Positions 48,643-60,851 of a DNA stretch of 64,000 nucleotides are shown here, piece by piece (the first letter of the stretch is position 1; each line of letters begins with the position of its first letter). A program made the position numbers and the translations under genes. Origin of the DNA: Neptunomonas antarctica (GTDB lineage Bacteria > Pseudomonadota > Gammaproteobacteria > Pseudomonadales > Balneatricaceae); NCBI RefSeq assembly GCF_001305295.1, contig NZ_LJSI01000053.1:913174-977173 (forward strand), given 5' to 3'. A model generated the notes under the pieces. That model did not search any database and was not told where the DNA came from. It worked only from the letters and a program-made list of their open reading frames with translations.

Positions 48643-48765
48643 AGAAGATTCCAGAAGCGATTTAACCTGGCGGTTAAGCTCTGAGACGGTAAAAGCATGA
48701 CGGTTATGATCTGAGTATGAGTGCATGCCACTATCTTAATCGAAGCTTTGTCGAATAGTCATTAC
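48643..48765. repeat. Direct repeat (copy B): second xseA 5' end next to guaB
   Basis: Second copy of 45264-45386. All three coding differences fall in third codon positions (codons 2, 13 and 27 of xseA) and are synonymous. Copy B is a 28-codon stub that is not continued into xseA and has no function of its own. Confidence 0.93.
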
Positions 48766-48800
48766 GCAAAGGTATTTCGTTTCTTAAAATGTAAATAAGA

Positions 48801-48829
48801 TTGTTCGGATATGCCTAAATCTGTATAAT
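48801..48829 (+). promoter_or_regulatory. Sigma-70 promoter of guaB
   Basis: TTGTTC (48801-48806) and a perfect TATAAT (48824-48829) are 17 bases apart, 42 bases before the guaB ATG. It lies outside the inserted segment and is thus the native guaB promoter. Confidence 0.8.
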
Positions 48830-48867
48830 TTATCGTTTAAATTTTCTAAAAGATATGGGTTGTTTAG

Positions 48868-50340
<1,473 letters not shown>

Positions 50341-50360
50341 GTTTTTATTATTTTATAAAG

Positions 50361-50389
50361 TGGGGCGCTACTATGGTTGCCCCATTTTT
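50361..50389 (+). terminator. Hairpin between guaB and guaA
   Basis: TGGGGC and GCCCCA pair across a 12-base loop, followed by TTTTT. It may be a partial terminator that reduces guaA expression relative to guaB. Confidence 0.65.
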
Positions 50390-50433
50390 AGTTTTAAGGG
50401 CTGATAATCAGCCATTCGGTGGAGCCACTGAGC

Positions 50434-52014
50434 ATGACTACAGATATTCACGCACAACGCATTCTGATTCTTGACTTCGGATCTCAATACACGCAGTTGA
50501 TCGCACGTCGTATACGTGAAATCGGCGTATTTTGTGAGATTCGGGCCTGGGACATGGATGAAGCAGAAATTCGCGAATTTAATCCCAAAGGTGTCATCCT
50601 TGCTGGTGGTCCTGAGTCGGTAACAGAGAATGACTCTCCCCGTGCCCCCGCGATTGTTTTTGAGTTGGATGTCCCTGTACTGGGTATCTGTTACGGCATG
50701 CAGACCATGGCTGCTCAAATGGGCGGTAAGGTTGAAGGGTCTGACCAGCGTGAATTTGGCTATGCCAAAGTACGCTTAGCAGGGAGTTCTAGCCGTTTGT
50801 TAGAAGGTATTGAAGATCATATCGCTAACAACGGTTCTTTGTTGCTGGATGTCTGGATGAGTCATGGTGATAAAGTCACAGAATTACCTGAAGGCTTTAG
50901 CGTTATTGCTTCTACTGATTCGGCGCCGATTGCTGCTATGTGCCATCCGGCGAAGCATTTTTATGGCTTGCAGTTCCATCCTGAAGTGACGCATACCAAG
51001 CAAGGCGGGCGTATTATTGAGCGTTTTGTCCGCGATATATGCCAGACTGACGCTTTGTGGACCGCTGAAAATATTATCAGTGACCAGATTGAAAAAGTAC
51101 GTGCGCAAGTCGGTAATCAAAAAGTACTACTGGGTCTTTCCGGTGGTGTCGATTCCTCTGTAGTGGCGGCACTGTTGCATAAGGCGATTGGCGATCAGTT
51201 GACATGCGTGTTTGTCGATAACGGACTACTGCGTAAAAACGAAGGTGATCAGGTAATGGACATGTTTGCTAAGAACATGGGCGTTAAGGTTATTCGTTCA
51301 GATAGTGCCGACCTGTTTCTGGGGCGTTTGAAAGGTGAAAACGATCCCGAGAAGAAACGTAAGATTATTGGTAATGCCTTTATTGAAGTATTTGATGAAG
51401 AGGCGACAAAGCTTAAGGATGTTAACTTCCTGGCGCAGGGGACGATCTATCCGGATGTAATTGAATCAGCGGGCGCTAAGACCGGTAAAGCCCATGTGAT
51501 TAAATCGCATCACAATGTCGGTGGTCTGCCTGATGATATGAAGATGGATCTGGTTGAGCCGTTACGCGAATTGTTCAAGGATGAAGTGCGTAAAATAGGT
51601 CTTGAACTAGGTTTGCCGTATGACATGGTTTATCGTCATCCGTTCCCAGGCCCGGGTTTAGGCGTGCGGATTCTCGGTGAAGTGAAAAAAGAGTACGCTG
51701 ATATTCTGCGTGAAGCGGATGCTATTTTTCTTGAAGAGTTGCATAAAGCGGACTGGTACCATAAGACCAGCCAGGCGTTTGCCGTATTTTTACCGGTAAA
51801 ATCTGTCGGTGTCGTAGGTGACGGGCGTCGTTACGAATATGTTATCGCTATTCGTGCAGTCGAAACGATCGACTTTATGACGGCGCGTTGGGCGCATCTT
51901 CCTTATGAGTTGTTGGAAACAGTGTCTGGTCGTATTATCAACGAAATACCTCACGTTTCTCGTGTGGCCTACGATGTGTCAAGTAAGCCGCCCGCAACGA
52001 TTGAGTGGGAATAA
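50434..52014 (+). CDS. guaA: GMP synthase (glutamine-hydrolysing)
   Basis: A 526-residue enzyme converting XMP to GMP. The N-terminal glutamine amidotransferase has [12 protein letters not shown] (nucleophile Cys) and QFHPEVTHT; the ATP-PPase has [13 protein letters not shown]. The start [18 protein letters not shown] matches homologues; a GTG five codons upstream is disregarded. Confidence 0.97.
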   Translation: MTTDIHAQRILILDFGSQYTQLIARRIREIGVFCEIRAWDMDEAEIREFNPKGVILAGGPESVTENDSPRAPAIVFELDVPVLGICYGMQTMAAQMGGKVEGSDQREFGYAKVRLAGSSSRLLEGIEDHIANNGSLLLDVWMSHGDKVTELPEGFSVIASTDSAPIAAMCHPAKHFYGLQFHPEVTHTKQGGRIIERFVRDICQTDALWTAENIISDQIEKVRAQVGNQKVLLGLSGGVDSSVVAALLHKAIGDQLTCVFVDNGLLRKNEGDQVMDMFAKNMGVKVIRSDSADLFLGRLKGENDPEKKRKIIGNAFIEVFDEEATKLKDVNFLAQGTIYPDVIESAGAKTGKAHVIKSHHNVGGLPDDMKMDLVEPLRELFKDEVRKIGLELGLPYDMVYRHPFPGPGLGVRILGEVKKEYADILREADAIFLEELHKADWYHKTSQAFAVFLPVKSVGVVGDGRRYEYVIAIRAVETIDFMTARWAHLPYELLETVSGRIINEIPHVSRVAYDVSSKPPATIEWE

Positions 52015-52044
52015 GCAGATAGCTGGATATAAAATATCGAAAAT

Positions 52045-52070
52045 AAAAGCTCACGTAATGTGAGCTTTTT
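52045..52070 (+). terminator. Rho-independent terminator after guaA
   Basis: Perfect 10-base arms AAAAGCTCAC and GTGAGCTTTT with a 5-base loop and a T-run. It lies 30 bases after guaA and rules out the GTG at 52060 as the tadA start. Confidence 0.88.
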
Positions 52071-52086
52071 ATTGCAAGAGAGTAAC

Positions 52087-52674
52087 GTGGTGGTGCAAAA
52101 AAAAGATACCCAGGCAGCAAATGAACAGACGCCAAAAGAACCGCTGGATGTGCATAAACCCGAGTCGCAGTTAACAGAGGCGCAGCTGAAAATTGATCAA
52201 CACTGGATGTTGCAGGCTCTGTTGCTTGCAGACCGAGCGGCTGAATTGGGTGAAGTGCCCGTGGGTGCTTTGGTGGTGTTAGAAGGTGAGATCATAGGAC
52301 GCGGTTGGAATCAGCCTATTACTCAGCATGATCCTACCGCGCATGCCGAAATTATGGCGTTGCGTGATGCAGCTACTCAGGTTGGGAATTATCGGGTAGT
52401 AAACGCCGATCTATACGTAACGCTTGAGCCGTGCTCTATGTGCGCGGGTGCCATGGTTCATGGTCGTATTAAGCGCGTAATTTTTGGTGCTTATGAGCCT
52501 AAAGCGGGTGTGATCGTAAGTCGTCAGCATTTCTTACAGCAAAATTGGTTGAATCATCATGTAGCATTCACCGAGGGCGTGATGGCTGATCTATGCGGAG
52601 ATAAAATAAGTCATTTTTTCAAAATGCGTAGAGAGCAGAAGCGGCTGGAAAAAGAAAAAAATCGTCTCGGCTAA
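52087..52674 (+). CDS. tadA: tRNA-specific adenosine deaminase
   Basis: A 195-residue enzyme that converts A34 to inosine in tRNA-Arg. The zinc motifs HAEIMALRDA and EPCSMCAGAMVHGRI are canonical. About 35 extra N-terminal residues precede the fold, rich in Gln, Lys and Pro. Several in-frame GTG codons exist at 52087; this one lies beyond the terminator and after AGAGAG. The exact start is uncertain. Confidence 0.92.
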   Translation: MVVQKKDTQAANEQTPKEPLDVHKPESQLTEAQLKIDQHWMLQALLLADRAAELGEVPVGALVVLEGEIIGRGWNQPITQHDPTAHAEIMALRDAATQVGNYRVVNADLYVTLEPCSMCAGAMVHGRIKRVIFGAYEPKAGVIVSRQHFLQQNWLNHHVAFTEGVMADLCGDKISHFFKMRREQKRLEKEKNRLG

Positions 52675-52697
52675 TAAAATCCGGATGCTACGCGGAT

Positions 52698-54179
52698 TTA
52701 AAGTGTAGCGGGTATGATCTTTAGCTCAATAATAGTAGCAGGTTCCATTTTTTCTTTTTCTTCCGCACGAATAGAAGCATCCCGTGCTTGGCGGATCTGT
52801 TGGATTTGTTTTTCCCATTCCAATAGCTCAATATATTTTTTAATATTTTTTACATACTTAACCGGCTCCTGTCCGCGAGCATAGCCATATTTCACGGTCG
52901 AAAAATACTTTTCTTTGGACAGTAACGGTAAGAACTCTTTTACATCTTCCCATTTATCAGAATCTTTGTTGGCGCGTTGCGTGAGTATACGCGCGTCTTC
53001 TAAGTGACCAAAACCTATGTTGTAACCCGCTAATGCAAACCAGGTGTGATCTGGTTCGCTAATCCGTTCAGGAATTTTATCTTTTACATTGAGAAGGTAT
53101 TGAGCTCCACCAAGAATACTTTGTATAGGATCGGTTCGATCAATGACACCTACTTCTTTTGCAGCCCCGTGAGTCAGCATCATAATTCCTTTTACGCCGG
53201 TAGGTGATACCGCATCTGCTTTCCAGTGAGATTCCTGGTAAGCAATAGAGGCTAATAGCATCCAGTCAATGTCCGTTTCCTGTTCAGCCATATAGAAGTA
53301 TTGCTCTAATGTTGGAAGGTATGTCTCCATGTCCTGTTTAAAAGTGACGGTGTCAAAGTAGTTTAAAGGATTGCGCTTAGTTAAATATTTGGCTTTTAAT
53401 TTTTTAATGAGCGCTAGCGTACGCGGTTTGGAGAGAAATTTATTGACGGCGCGCTTAATAGATCCGTCCTGATTTGGGGTGACAACCCAGGCGATAGGCT
53501 GGGTGTCTCCTATCGTAAATGCATCTCGCAGTCCTGGATAAAATGAGCTTTGCGAATCATAAACGGTTGAATCGACAATGGCGTAATCGGCTTCTTCCGT
53601 AAATATCTTATCTAGAATATCGGTATTGGTTAGCTCGCTGGTTTCACTCCACGCCAGATCCTGATAATTGTTTTTTAGGGTGTTGAGTTGCTCTGCCTGA
53701 ATCGAATTTGCCAGAACTAAGATGTGCTTACCTATTAAATCCTCCACCGTTTCGGGTGCTGGTATGCCTTGCTTTAGTCGGTAAATAACAGTGGAGATAC
53801 TTTCATCATACGCTGTCGAGAACTCGAAGTTTTCTTTGCGATTTTCTGAAATATTTATGCCTGCTGCAACAATATGCGCATCGCGCTTTATGATTGACTG
53901 GAAGAGGCCGTCAATAGTATCCGGAATTATCAGTTCCATGGCTACGTTCAGGTCATCGGCAAACGCTTTTGCCAATTCGTATTCAAAGCCGGCAGGTTCG
54001 CCTTTATCGATATAATAGGCGCTGGGAGTGTTTCGTGTGGCAACGCGAAGAGTCCCCTTTGTCTGGATGACTTCAAGTTGAGTCATTGAGTTATAACTGA
54101 CCAGCGCAGGCAAGCTAATAATCACAAGGATCGTCAGCAGGTGTAAAACATCTTTTTTTCTGCGTAAGTCAAATAACAT
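52698..54179 (-). CDS. mltF: Membrane-bound lytic murein transglycosylase F
   Basis: A 493-residue protein. After an N-terminal membrane anchor there is a periplasmic amino-acid-binding-like domain (GTLRVATRNTPSAYYIDKGEPAGFEYELA) and a C-terminal SLT domain with catalytic Glu in IAYQESHWKADAVSPTGVKGIMMLT. It cleaves peptidoglycan strands to anhydromuropeptides. The ATG at 54179 is preferred because AAAAGGA lies 6 bases upstream. It is divergent from purL, as in many gammaproteobacteria. Confidence 0.95.
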   Translation of the reverse strand: MLFDLRRKKDVLHLLTILVIISLPALVSYNSMTQLEVIQTKGTLRVATRNTPSAYYIDKGEPAGFEYELAKAFADDLNVAMELIIPDTIDGLFQSIIKRDAHIVAAGINISENRKENFEFSTAYDESISTVIYRLKQGIPAPETVEDLIGKHILVLANSIQAEQLNTLKNNYQDLAWSETSELTNTDILDKIFTEEADYAIVDSTVYDSQSSFYPGLRDAFTIGDTQPIAWVVTPNQDGSIKRAVNKFLSKPRTLALIKKLKAKYLTKRNPLNYFDTVTFKQDMETYLPTLEQYFYMAEQETDIDWMLLASIAYQESHWKADAVSPTGVKGIMMLTHGAAKEVGVIDRTDPIQSILGGAQYLLNVKDKIPERISEPDHTWFALAGYNIGFGHLEDARILTQRANKDSDKWEDVKEFLPLLSKEKYFSTVKYGYARGQEPVKYVKNIKKYIELLEWEKQIQQIRQARDASIRAEEKEKMEPATIIELKIIPATL

Positions 54180-54274
54180 AGGGTCCTTTTCTGGCACTTG
54201 TGCAGTAGTTTCAGGTAAAATGCCTGCTTACTTTTCCTGTCTGTTTTGGCTCATTTAAGAGGCTCGATATCAAC

Positions 54275-57200
54275 ATGCTAGTAATGCGTGGAGCGCCTGC
54301 TCTTTCTGCCTTCCGTCACGATAAACTATTAGCTGCTTTGCAGAGCGAAGTCTCTGTTATTACAGCGGTTTATGGTGAATTCTATCACTTTTCCGATACC
54401 TCAGAAGCGTTAACCGACGACGAGCAAAGCGTGCTGTCACGCATCCTTCGTTATGGCCCTAAAGCTGAGATTAAAGAGCCAGCAGGATTATTGCAACTGG
54501 TTATTCCCCGGCCCGGCACTATATCGCCTTGGTCCAGTAAGGCTACTGATATTGCCAGAAATTGTGGATTAAGCAAAATCAAACGTCTTGAGCGAGGCAT
54601 TGCTTATTCCATTGAGTCTTGCGTTGCATTGTCTGACGATCAAATACAAACCGTCGCGGCACTATTACACGATCGTATGATTGAGCACGTTCTTGGCAGT
54701 ATAGATGAAGCGAGTGAATTATTTGTTCGCACTGAGCCAAAGCCTTTAAATATCATTAGTATTCAGGGTGACGGTCATAAAGCGTTAGCAAAAGCGAATA
54801 TTGATTTAGGTTTGGCGCTGGCTGAAGATGAAATCGATTATCTGGTATCTAGCTTTGTCGCCTTACAGCGCGACCCGTCTGACGTTGAATTGATGATGTT
54901 TGCGCAGGCAAACTCAGAGCATTGCCGTCATAAGATATTCAATGCTTCGTGGGATATTGATGGTGAAGCGCAGGATAAATCGCTTTTTTCAATGATTCGT
55001 AACACCAACGAACTGGGTGGTGAGAATGTATTATCCGCCTATTCTGACAATGCTGCTGTCATTGCCGGTAGTAAGGCTGGGCGTTTCTTTCCTGATCCCG
55101 AAACCGCTGAATATTCTGCTAATCAAGAAGATATCCATATTCTGATTAAGGTAGAAACACATAACCACCCAACCGCTATTGCACCGCATCCGGGAGCGGC
55201 TACCGGTTCTGGTGGTGAAATTCGCGATGAAGGTGCGACCGGTAAAGGCGGCAAACCCAAAGCGGGTTTATCTGGTTTTACGGTATCCGATCTTAATATT
55301 CCGGGCTTTGGTCAGCCGTGGGAATCTCAGTATGGTAAACCTGGCAGGATTGTATCCGCGTTAGATATTATGCTCGAAGGGCCTATCGGTGGTGCTGCAT
55401 TCAACAATGAATTTGGTCGCCCTAATCTAACTGGTTATTTTCGTACATTTGAACAAAAAGTGAATGGCGCAGCCGGTGAAGAGGTGCGTGGTTACCATAA
55501 GCCCATCATGATTGCTGGTGGTATGGGTAATATCCGTGCCGGACATGTTGATAAAGGCCAAATCAGTACGGGTGCTAAGCTCATCTGTTTGGGCGGTCCT
55601 GCGATGTTGATTGGTTTGGGTGGCGGTGCGGCTTCATCCATGTCATCCGGTACCTCTTCTGAGAATTTGGATTTTGCGTCTGTGCAGCGCGGCAACCCTG
55701 AAATAGAGCGCCGTTGTCAGGAAGTTATCGATCGCTGCTGGCAGCAAGGTGACAATAATCCGATCGCGTTTATCCATGATGTAGGTGCTGGCGGTTTATC
55801 TAATGCCTTTCCTGAGCTGGTAAAAGATGGTGGCTGCGGCGGTCATTTCGAACTGCGCAATGTGAATAATGACGAACCGGGCATGTCTCCACTGGAAATT
55901 TGGTGTAATGAGGCGCAAGAGCGTTACGTGCTGGCGGTTAAGCCAGAAGATATGGCGCGTTTTGAAGCCTTGTGTACGCGTGAGCGTTGTCCGTATGCCG
56001 TGGTGGGTGACGCGACAGAAGCGCATCATCTAACCTTAGGTGATACGCACTTCGAGAATAAACCAGTAGATTTACCAATGAGCGTGCTGTTTGGAAAACC
56101 ACCCAAAATGCATCGTTCGGTCGAACGTATTAGTTACCAGCTTCCTGAGTTTTCAACTGCTGATATTCAGCTAGACGAAGCGATTGAGCGGGTCTTGAAA
56201 TTCCCGGCGGTGGCTTCTAAGTCATTTTTGATCACTATTGGTGACCGCTCTATTACCGGACAAGTTGCGCGTGATCAGATGGTCGGGCCCTGGCAAGTGC
56301 CGGTTGCCGATTGCGCTGTTACGACGGCCGCTTATGATACCTATGCCGGTGAAGCCATGGCGATGGGCGAGCGTACGCCGCTAGCACTGATCGATGCCGC
56401 TGCTTCAGGACGCATGGCTATTGGTGAGGTCTTAACCAATATCGTGGCTGCACCGATCGCTGATATTTCAGACGTGAAGTTATCAGCTAACTGGATGTGC
56501 GCAGCAGGGCATCCGGGTGAAGATGAAAAACTTTATGACACAGTAAAAGCCGTGGGTATGGAGTTGTGTCCGGAATTAGGCATCACTATTCCTGTTGGTA
56601 AAGATTCCATGTCTATGCGTACTGTCTGGAAAGACGGAGACGAAGATAAAAGTGTGACGGCACCCTTGTCGGTGATCATTTCCGGGTTTGCCCCCGTGAC
56701 AGATGCGCGCTTGGTGTTGACTCCGCAATTGCATACGGACCAGGGTGAAACTGATCTTATTTTACTGGATCTGGGTAATGGCAAAAACCGTTTAGGTTTG
56801 TCTGTATTGGCGCAGGTCTATAACGAAGTAGGCACCAGCGTACCTGATGTTGATGATGCGCAGCAGTTGGCTACTTTCTTTGCGGCTATTCAAGAGTTGA
56901 ATAAGCTTGGCTTGTTGCTGGCTTATCACGACCGTTCTGATGGCGGGTTATTAGCAACGATTACCGAAATGGCTTTTGCCGGCCATGTGGGTGTTGATAT
57001 TAATCTGGATATGATGGCTGCCAATCAGGCTGAATGGCTAGCGGCGCTCTTTAATGAAGAACTGGGCGCTGTCGTTCAGGTCAAACGTGAAAATACTGAA
57101 CAAGTATTAATCGAATTAAACGCAGCGGGTCTGGGCGATGTTGTCATGGTGATTGGCTCGACCAATCAGGATGATGAAATTCGTCTACATTTTGAAGAAG

Positions 57201-58177
57201 ACGAAATTTACAGTGCTTCCAGGGTTCAGTTACAGCGCTGGTGGTCGGAAACGTCTTATCGTTTACAGGCATTGCGTGATAATTCTGCTTGTGCGGATCA
57301 AGAATTTGACCGTTTATTGGATAAAGAGGACCCGGGTATTCAGGTGGCACTGGCATACGATATCAATGAAGATGTTGCTGCTTCTTTAATTACTGCTGGT
57401 ACGCGCCCGCGTGTTGCGATATTGCGTGAGCAGGGTGTCAATGGCCAGATAGAAATGGCCGCCGCGTTTGATCGTGCTGGCTTTGCCACCATTGATGTTC
57501 ATATGAGCGATATTCTTGAGGGGCGTGTCTCTCTGGATACCTTTAAAGGACTGGTTGCCTGTGGCGGTTTCTCATACGGTGATGTATTGGGGGCAGGTGA
57601 AGGATGGGCTAAGTCTATTCTCTTTAATCAGCGTGCACGTGAGCAGTTCAGCGCGTTTTTTGAGCGTAAAGATACCTTTACTCTAGGGGTATGTAATGGC
57701 TGTCAGATGCTGTCGAATTTGCATGAGCTGATTCCGGGTGCAGATTTGTGGCCACATTTTGTGCGTAACATGTCTGAGCAGTTTGAAGCACGTGTCGCGA
57801 CGGTTGAAGTGCAAAAAAGTAGTTCTATCTTTTTGCAGGGAATGGAAGGCTCGCGGATGCCAATCGCTGTGGCGCATGGTGAAGGCTATGCTGAATTTGC
57901 TTCAGCCGAGCAATTAACAGCACTACAGGCGTCAGGTACTGTTTCTCTGAAATATGTTGATAACTATGGTCAGGTAACAGAAACATATCCACTCAATCCG
58001 AATGGTTCGCCTGGTGGTATTACCGGTCTGACTACGCCGGATGGACGCGTCACTATAATGATGCCACATCCTGAGCGAGTATTCAGAGCGGTTCAGAATT
58101 CATGGGCGCCTGATGAATGGAGTGAAGATGGCGCCTGGATGCGTATGTTCCGTAATGCGCGCGTATGGGTCGGTTAA
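54275..58177 (+). CDS. purL: Phosphoribosylformylglycinamidine synthase
   Basis: A 1300-residue single-chain FGAM synthetase of purine synthesis. N-terminal PurS-like part, two AIRS-type ATPase halves ([41 protein letters not shown]) and a C-terminal glutamine amidotransferase with [13 protein letters not shown] and HGEGYAEF. Length is typical of the gammaproteobacterial large PurL. A strong terminator follows. Confidence 0.97.
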   Translation: MLVMRGAPALSAFRHDKLLAALQSEVSVITAVYGEFYHFSDTSEALTDDEQSVLSRILRYGPKAEIKEPAGLLQLVIPRPGTISPWSSKATDIARNCGLSKIKRLERGIAYSIESCVALSDDQIQTVAALLHDRMIEHVLGSIDEASELFVRTEPKPLNIISIQGDGHKALAKANIDLGLALAEDEIDYLVSSFVALQRDPSDVELMMFAQANSEHCRHKIFNASWDIDGEAQDKSLFSMIRNTNELGGENVLSAYSDNAAVIAGSKAGRFFPDPETAEYSANQEDIHILIKVETHNHPTAIAPHPGAATGSGGEIRDEGATGKGGKPKAGLSGFTVSDLNIPGFGQPWESQYGKPGRIVSALDIMLEGPIGGAAFNNEFGRPNLTGYFRTFEQKVNGAAGEEVRGYHKPIMIAGGMGNIRAGHVDKGQISTGAKLICLGGPAMLIGLGGGAASSMSSGTSSENLDFASVQRGNPEIERRCQEVIDRCWQQGDNNPIAFIHDVGAGGLSNAFPELVKDGGCGGHFELRNVNNDEPGMSPLEIWCNEAQERYVLAVKPEDMARFEALCTRERCPYAVVGDATEAHHLTLGDTHFENKPVDLPMSVLFGKPPKMHRSVERISYQLPEFSTADIQLDEAIERVLKFPAVASKSFLITIGDRSITGQVARDQMVGPWQVPVADCAVTTAAYDTYAGEAMAMGERTPLALIDAAASGRMAIGEVLTNIVAAPIADISDVKLSANWMCAAGHPGEDEKLYDTVKAVGMELCPELGITIPVGKDSMSMRTVWKDGDEDKSVTAPLSVIISGFAPVTDARLVLTPQLHTDQGETDLILLDLGNGKNRLGLSVLAQVYNEVGTSVPDVDDAQQLATFFAAIQELNKLGLLLAYHDRSDGGLLATITEMAFAGHVGVDINLDMMAANQAEWLAALFNEELGAVVQVKRENTEQVLIELNAAGLGDVVMVIGSTNQDDEIRLHFEEDEIYSASRVQLQRWWSETSYRLQALRDNSACADQEFDRLLDKEDPGIQVALAYDINEDVAASLITAGTRPRVAILREQGVNGQIEMAAAFDRAGFATIDVHMSDILEGRVSLDTFKGLVACGGFSYGDVLGAGEGWAKSILFNQRAREQFSAFFERKDTFTLGVCNGCQMLSNLHELIPGADLWPHFVRNMSEQFEARVATVEVQKSSSIFLQGMEGSRMPIAVAHGEGYAEFASAEQLTALQASGTVSLKYVDNYGQVTETYPLNPNGSPGGITGLTTPDGRVTIMMPHPERVFRAVQNSWAPDEWSEDGAWMRMFRNARVWVG

Positions 58178-58214
58178 TTAGGTCAGTTGATCGTCTGAGC
58201 TAAAGTAACACCTT

Positions 58215-58244
58215 AAAAAGGCAGCCGTAACAGGCTGCTTTTTT
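58215..58244 (+). terminator. Rho-independent terminator after purL
   Basis: AAAAAGGCAGCC and GGCTGCTTTTTT pair around a 6-base loop, with a T-run. It lies 37 bases after purL. Confidence 0.92.
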
Positions 58245-58254
58245 GTGCGCGCTG

Positions 58255-58590
58255 TTATAGAGTCGGGTAATTTTGTTGCCACCAGGCACGCATTCCGCCG
58301 CTTAGTTCATACACATCATATCCGTGTCGAAGTAATTCTCTGGCGACCGGTGTGCTTCTGTGTGCCGTCAGGCAGATGCAGATAATCGTTTTATCTTTTG
58401 GGATTTTGCTGATATTGACATTAAAAACAGGAATGCAATGGCTGGCTTCAATATGGCTCAGCTTCCATTCTGTGTGACTCCGAACATCAAGAAGAAAAAG
58501 TGATCGATGCTCAGACTTTAGCTGTGTATGTAAAGTTTCAGCTGAAATTTGCGGCACAGGTTTAAAGGATAACCAGTCTTTTATTTTCAT
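58255..58590 (-). CDS. Rhodanese-like domain protein
   Basis: A 111-residue single rhodanese domain. The active-site loop reads ICLTAHRSTPVARELL, with the catalytic Cys of C-x5-R, preceded by DVRSHTEWKLSHI. It may transfer sulfane sulfur. It lacks a signal peptide. Its ATG overlaps the TGA of the upstream DsrE-like gene, so the two are coupled. Confidence 0.87.
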   Translation of the reverse strand: MKIKDWLSFKPVPQISAETLHTQLKSEHRSLFLLDVRSHTEWKLSHIEASHCIPVFNVNISKIPKDKTIICICLTAHRSTPVARELLRHGYDVYELSGGMRAWWQQNYPTL

Positions 58591-59021
58591 GGCCGTACGT
58601 ATATATAACCTTTCTGCTGCAAATCAATGATAGTCGGCAGGCCCGCTTGTACAACATCGTCTTCCTCAACATCGTAGAGATCTTTGCGGGTAAGTTTGTA
58701 TCCATCAAGAGTGTTGCCGCAGATGATAAATTGGACATCCCGAAGGCGTAACGAGTCGAGAGTGATTTGTTTGGCTTGGTCGTGAACTGCATCCATAAAG
58801 TATTCTATGGCTTTGCCGTGTACCACAACCTTAATATCGATATGGTCTTCGCCTAGTGCTTGTATATGGTTTGAAATATTGGTCATTGTTTCAGCAATAC
58901 GGCTCTCATCATGATAATTCATGTGATAAACAACTTTCTGATCATTGTACTGATTGTCTGCAAAGCTAAGCGAGCTTATTAATAAGCTTACTATCAGAAA
59001 GACTGTTTTGAATATATACAT
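58587..59021 (-). CDS. Exported DsrE/DsrF-like family protein
   Basis: A 144-residue protein with a signal peptide (MYIFKTVFLIVSLLISSLSFA). The fold resembles periplasmic DsrE-like proteins: VVYHMNYHDESRIAETMTNI, VVVHGKAIEYF and a Cys in FIICGNTL. Its partner rhodanese hints at sulfur-related chemistry. AGGTGA precedes the ATG at 59021; a longer frame to 59051 is not supported. Confidence 0.82.
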   Translation of the reverse strand: MYIFKTVFLIVSLLISSLSFADNQYNDQKVVYHMNYHDESRIAETMTNISNHIQALGEDHIDIKVVVHGKAIEYFMDAVHDQAKQITLDSLRLRDVQFIICGNTLDGYKLTRKDLYDVEEDDVVQAGLPTIIDLQQKGYIYVRP

Positions 59022-59102
59022 GAAGTCACCTGTTACAAAACCCGGTTGCAAAATTCGCTTACAAAAAAGTGTTAAAAAAAGGTATTACAAGATTTTGGTT
59101 AA

Positions 59103-59135
59103 AAAAAAGGCCGACACAAGGCCAGCCTTTTCAAA
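59103..59135 (-). terminator. Possible terminator downstream of the OmpA-like gene
   Basis: On the minus strand GGCC-TTGTGTC-GGCC followed by eight T residues. The stem is short (4-5 base pairs), so strength is doubtful. Confidence 0.45.
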
Positions 59136-59145
59136 AAAGTAATTA

Positions 59146-59739
59146 TTACTTCTTGCCAGTGATTTGAACGTCAACGCGACGATCAGCACGCAAGCAGCTG
59201 ATTAGTGCAGCGCCACGGCCAGAACACTGTGCGATAGGTGCAGTTTCACCCAAAGCATCAACAGTCATGTTGTCAGAGTTAACGCCGGCATTACGAAGAG
59301 CCGTTGCAACGTTTTCAGCACGACGTTTAGATAGTGCATCGTTATAAGCGCTTGAGCCGATGTAATCAGCGTTACCGATCAGCTTGATGCTATTAACTGC
59401 AGCCATACCATTAACGTAACTAACGATATCAGAAACGCTATCAACTGCAGCGCTATCGAAATCGAAGAATATAGCGAATTTTTTATCAGCCGCCATCATT
59501 GCTGGTGCAGGTGCAGGTGCAGGTGCTGGTGCAGCAGCTACTTTCTGGTAACCATCACAACCTTCAACTGTTGCATCATCCTGTCCCCAGAAACCAGTAT
59601 GCCAGCACTCACCAAAACCTGTGCGCCATACAGTATCGCTAGAGTCGGTAACATAACCACTGTTAACTGGATGAGCCAGGGCAGCAGCAGACATGCTCAT
59701 TGCAAGCGCGAAACCTGCGGTCATAGCAAGCTTTTTCAT
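59146..59739 (-). CDS. OmpA-family outer-membrane/peptidoglycan-binding protein
   Basis: A 197-residue exported protein. Signal peptide to ALAHP, then a short segment with TVWRTGFGECWHTGFW and a linker of Ala-Pro repeats (residues ~70-80), then an OmpA-C domain (FDFDSAAV, SKRRAENVATAL, DRRVDVQITGKK) that binds peptidoglycan. There is no large beta-barrel, so it is more like a small Pal-like or OmpA-like periplasmic protein. The WRTGFGECWHTGFW motif recurs in a family of such small OmpA-like proteins. Confidence 0.9.
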   Translation of the reverse strand: MKKLAMTAGFALAMSMSAAALAHPVNSGYVTDSSDTVWRTGFGECWHTGFWGQDDATVEGCDGYQKVAAAPAPAPAPAPAMMAADKKFAIFFDFDSAAVDSVSDIVSYVNGMAAVNSIKLIGNADYIGSSAYNDALSKRRAENVATALRNAGVNSDNMTVDALGETAPIAQCSGRGAALISCLRADRRVDVQITGKK

Positions 59740-59928
59740 AGTAGTATCCTTGTGAATTGTGGGTTATAGCATTCTTAATATTTCATGAATCTAACCCATT
59801 GTCCATTAACGCATCGTTAATGAATGAAAAATGGGAAATGGTTCACATACTTAGCTATCTAGCATTTTACTTCGACTGCCGTAAGTATGGAACCATATTG
59901 TCAGTAATATTATTAAAAATCAGAGGGT

Positions 59929-60228
59929 TTAGGGTAATACTTTCTTATAAGGCTTAACGACAACGCTGGCATAAACGCCAGACGAGAAATAAGGGTCGGC
60001 ATCTGCCCAGTGTTGAGCGTCTGAGAGAGAATCAAATTCTGCTATAACGAGGCTGCCGGTGAACCCTGCTGCACCGGGATCTTCTGAATCAATAGCGGGG
60101 TGCGGGCCTGCTATTAATAGCTTGCCCTCGTCTTTTAATGCGACGAGCCTTGCTAAGTGCTCGGGGCGTGCGGCAAGGCGAGCATCCAATGTGCCGGGGT
60201 GATCTTCTGCAATGATGGCATAAAACAT
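59929..60228 (-). CDS. yciI: YciI-family protein
   Basis: A 99-residue ferredoxin-like fold protein with [33 protein letters not shown] and the C-terminal [10 protein letters not shown] motif. The conserved His and Asp resemble a muconolactone-isomerase-like active site, but the substrate is unknown. It follows yciB on the same strand after 11 bases, forming a small operon. Confidence 0.92.
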   Translation of the reverse strand: MFYAIIAEDHPGTLDARLAARPEHLARLVALKDEGKLLIAGPHPAIDSEDPGAAGFTGSLVIAEFDSLSDAQHWADADPYFSSGVYASVVVKPYKKVLP

Positions 60229-60239
60229 AAATAAGGCTC

Positions 60240-60776
60240 CTAATCTGTGTTCTTTATATATTTGGACATATAAAGACCCTGGATAACAATGAAAATGACA
60301 GTCAGGCCAAGCATTCCAAATAATTTAAAGTTGACCCACGTCTCTTCTGAAAAATTATAAGCAACAAACAGATTGATGATACCCATAGAAAGGAAGAAAA
60401 AAACCCACGCAAGGTTTAAGGTTCTCCATGCATTAGAAGGTAATTCAATATTGGCGGCCATGATTCTTTCAATAATTGTTTTAGGGCCAATAAATTGGCT
60501 GCCAAGAAAAGCCATGCCAAATAACCAGTTTACTACGGTAGGTTTCCATTGAATGAAAGTTTTATCCTGAAATATAACGGTTGCGCCGCCCATTATCACT
60601 ACAAGTGCTAAGGTGACCAGTTGCATTTTTTCAATTTTATGCTCCTTGATCCAGGTGTAGAGGAGTTGTATTAGAGTAGCCGGTATCAAAATAGCGGTAG
60701 CCATGATGATGTCGCCCGTATATTTGTAAACACCGAAAAAAATAATTATCGGTAAAAAGTCGAGAAGTAGTTTCAT
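60240..60776 (-). CDS. yciB: Inner membrane septation protein YciB
   Basis: A 178-residue protein with five membrane helices: [18 protein letters not shown], and the [22 protein letters not shown] segment are diagnostic for the IspZ/YciB family. It is implicated in cell-envelope synthesis and septation. It is divergent from the PHP gene, as in E. coli yci gene neighbourhoods. Confidence 0.93.
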   Translation of the reverse strand: MKLLLDFLPIIIFFGVYKYTGDIIMATAILIPATLIQLLYTWIKEHKIEKMQLVTLALVVIMGGATVIFQDKTFIQWKPTVVNWLFGMAFLGSQFIGPKTIIERIMAANIELPSNAWRTLNLAWVFFFLSMGIINLFVAYNFSEETWVNFKLFGMLGLTVIFIVIQGLYMSKYIKNTD

Positions 60777-60851
60777 CGGAAAAGCCGTATAATTACTTTA
60801 TGGGCCTTGAAGTATATAGGGCTGTCCTCTGCTTATAAACCCGGAATTGAT

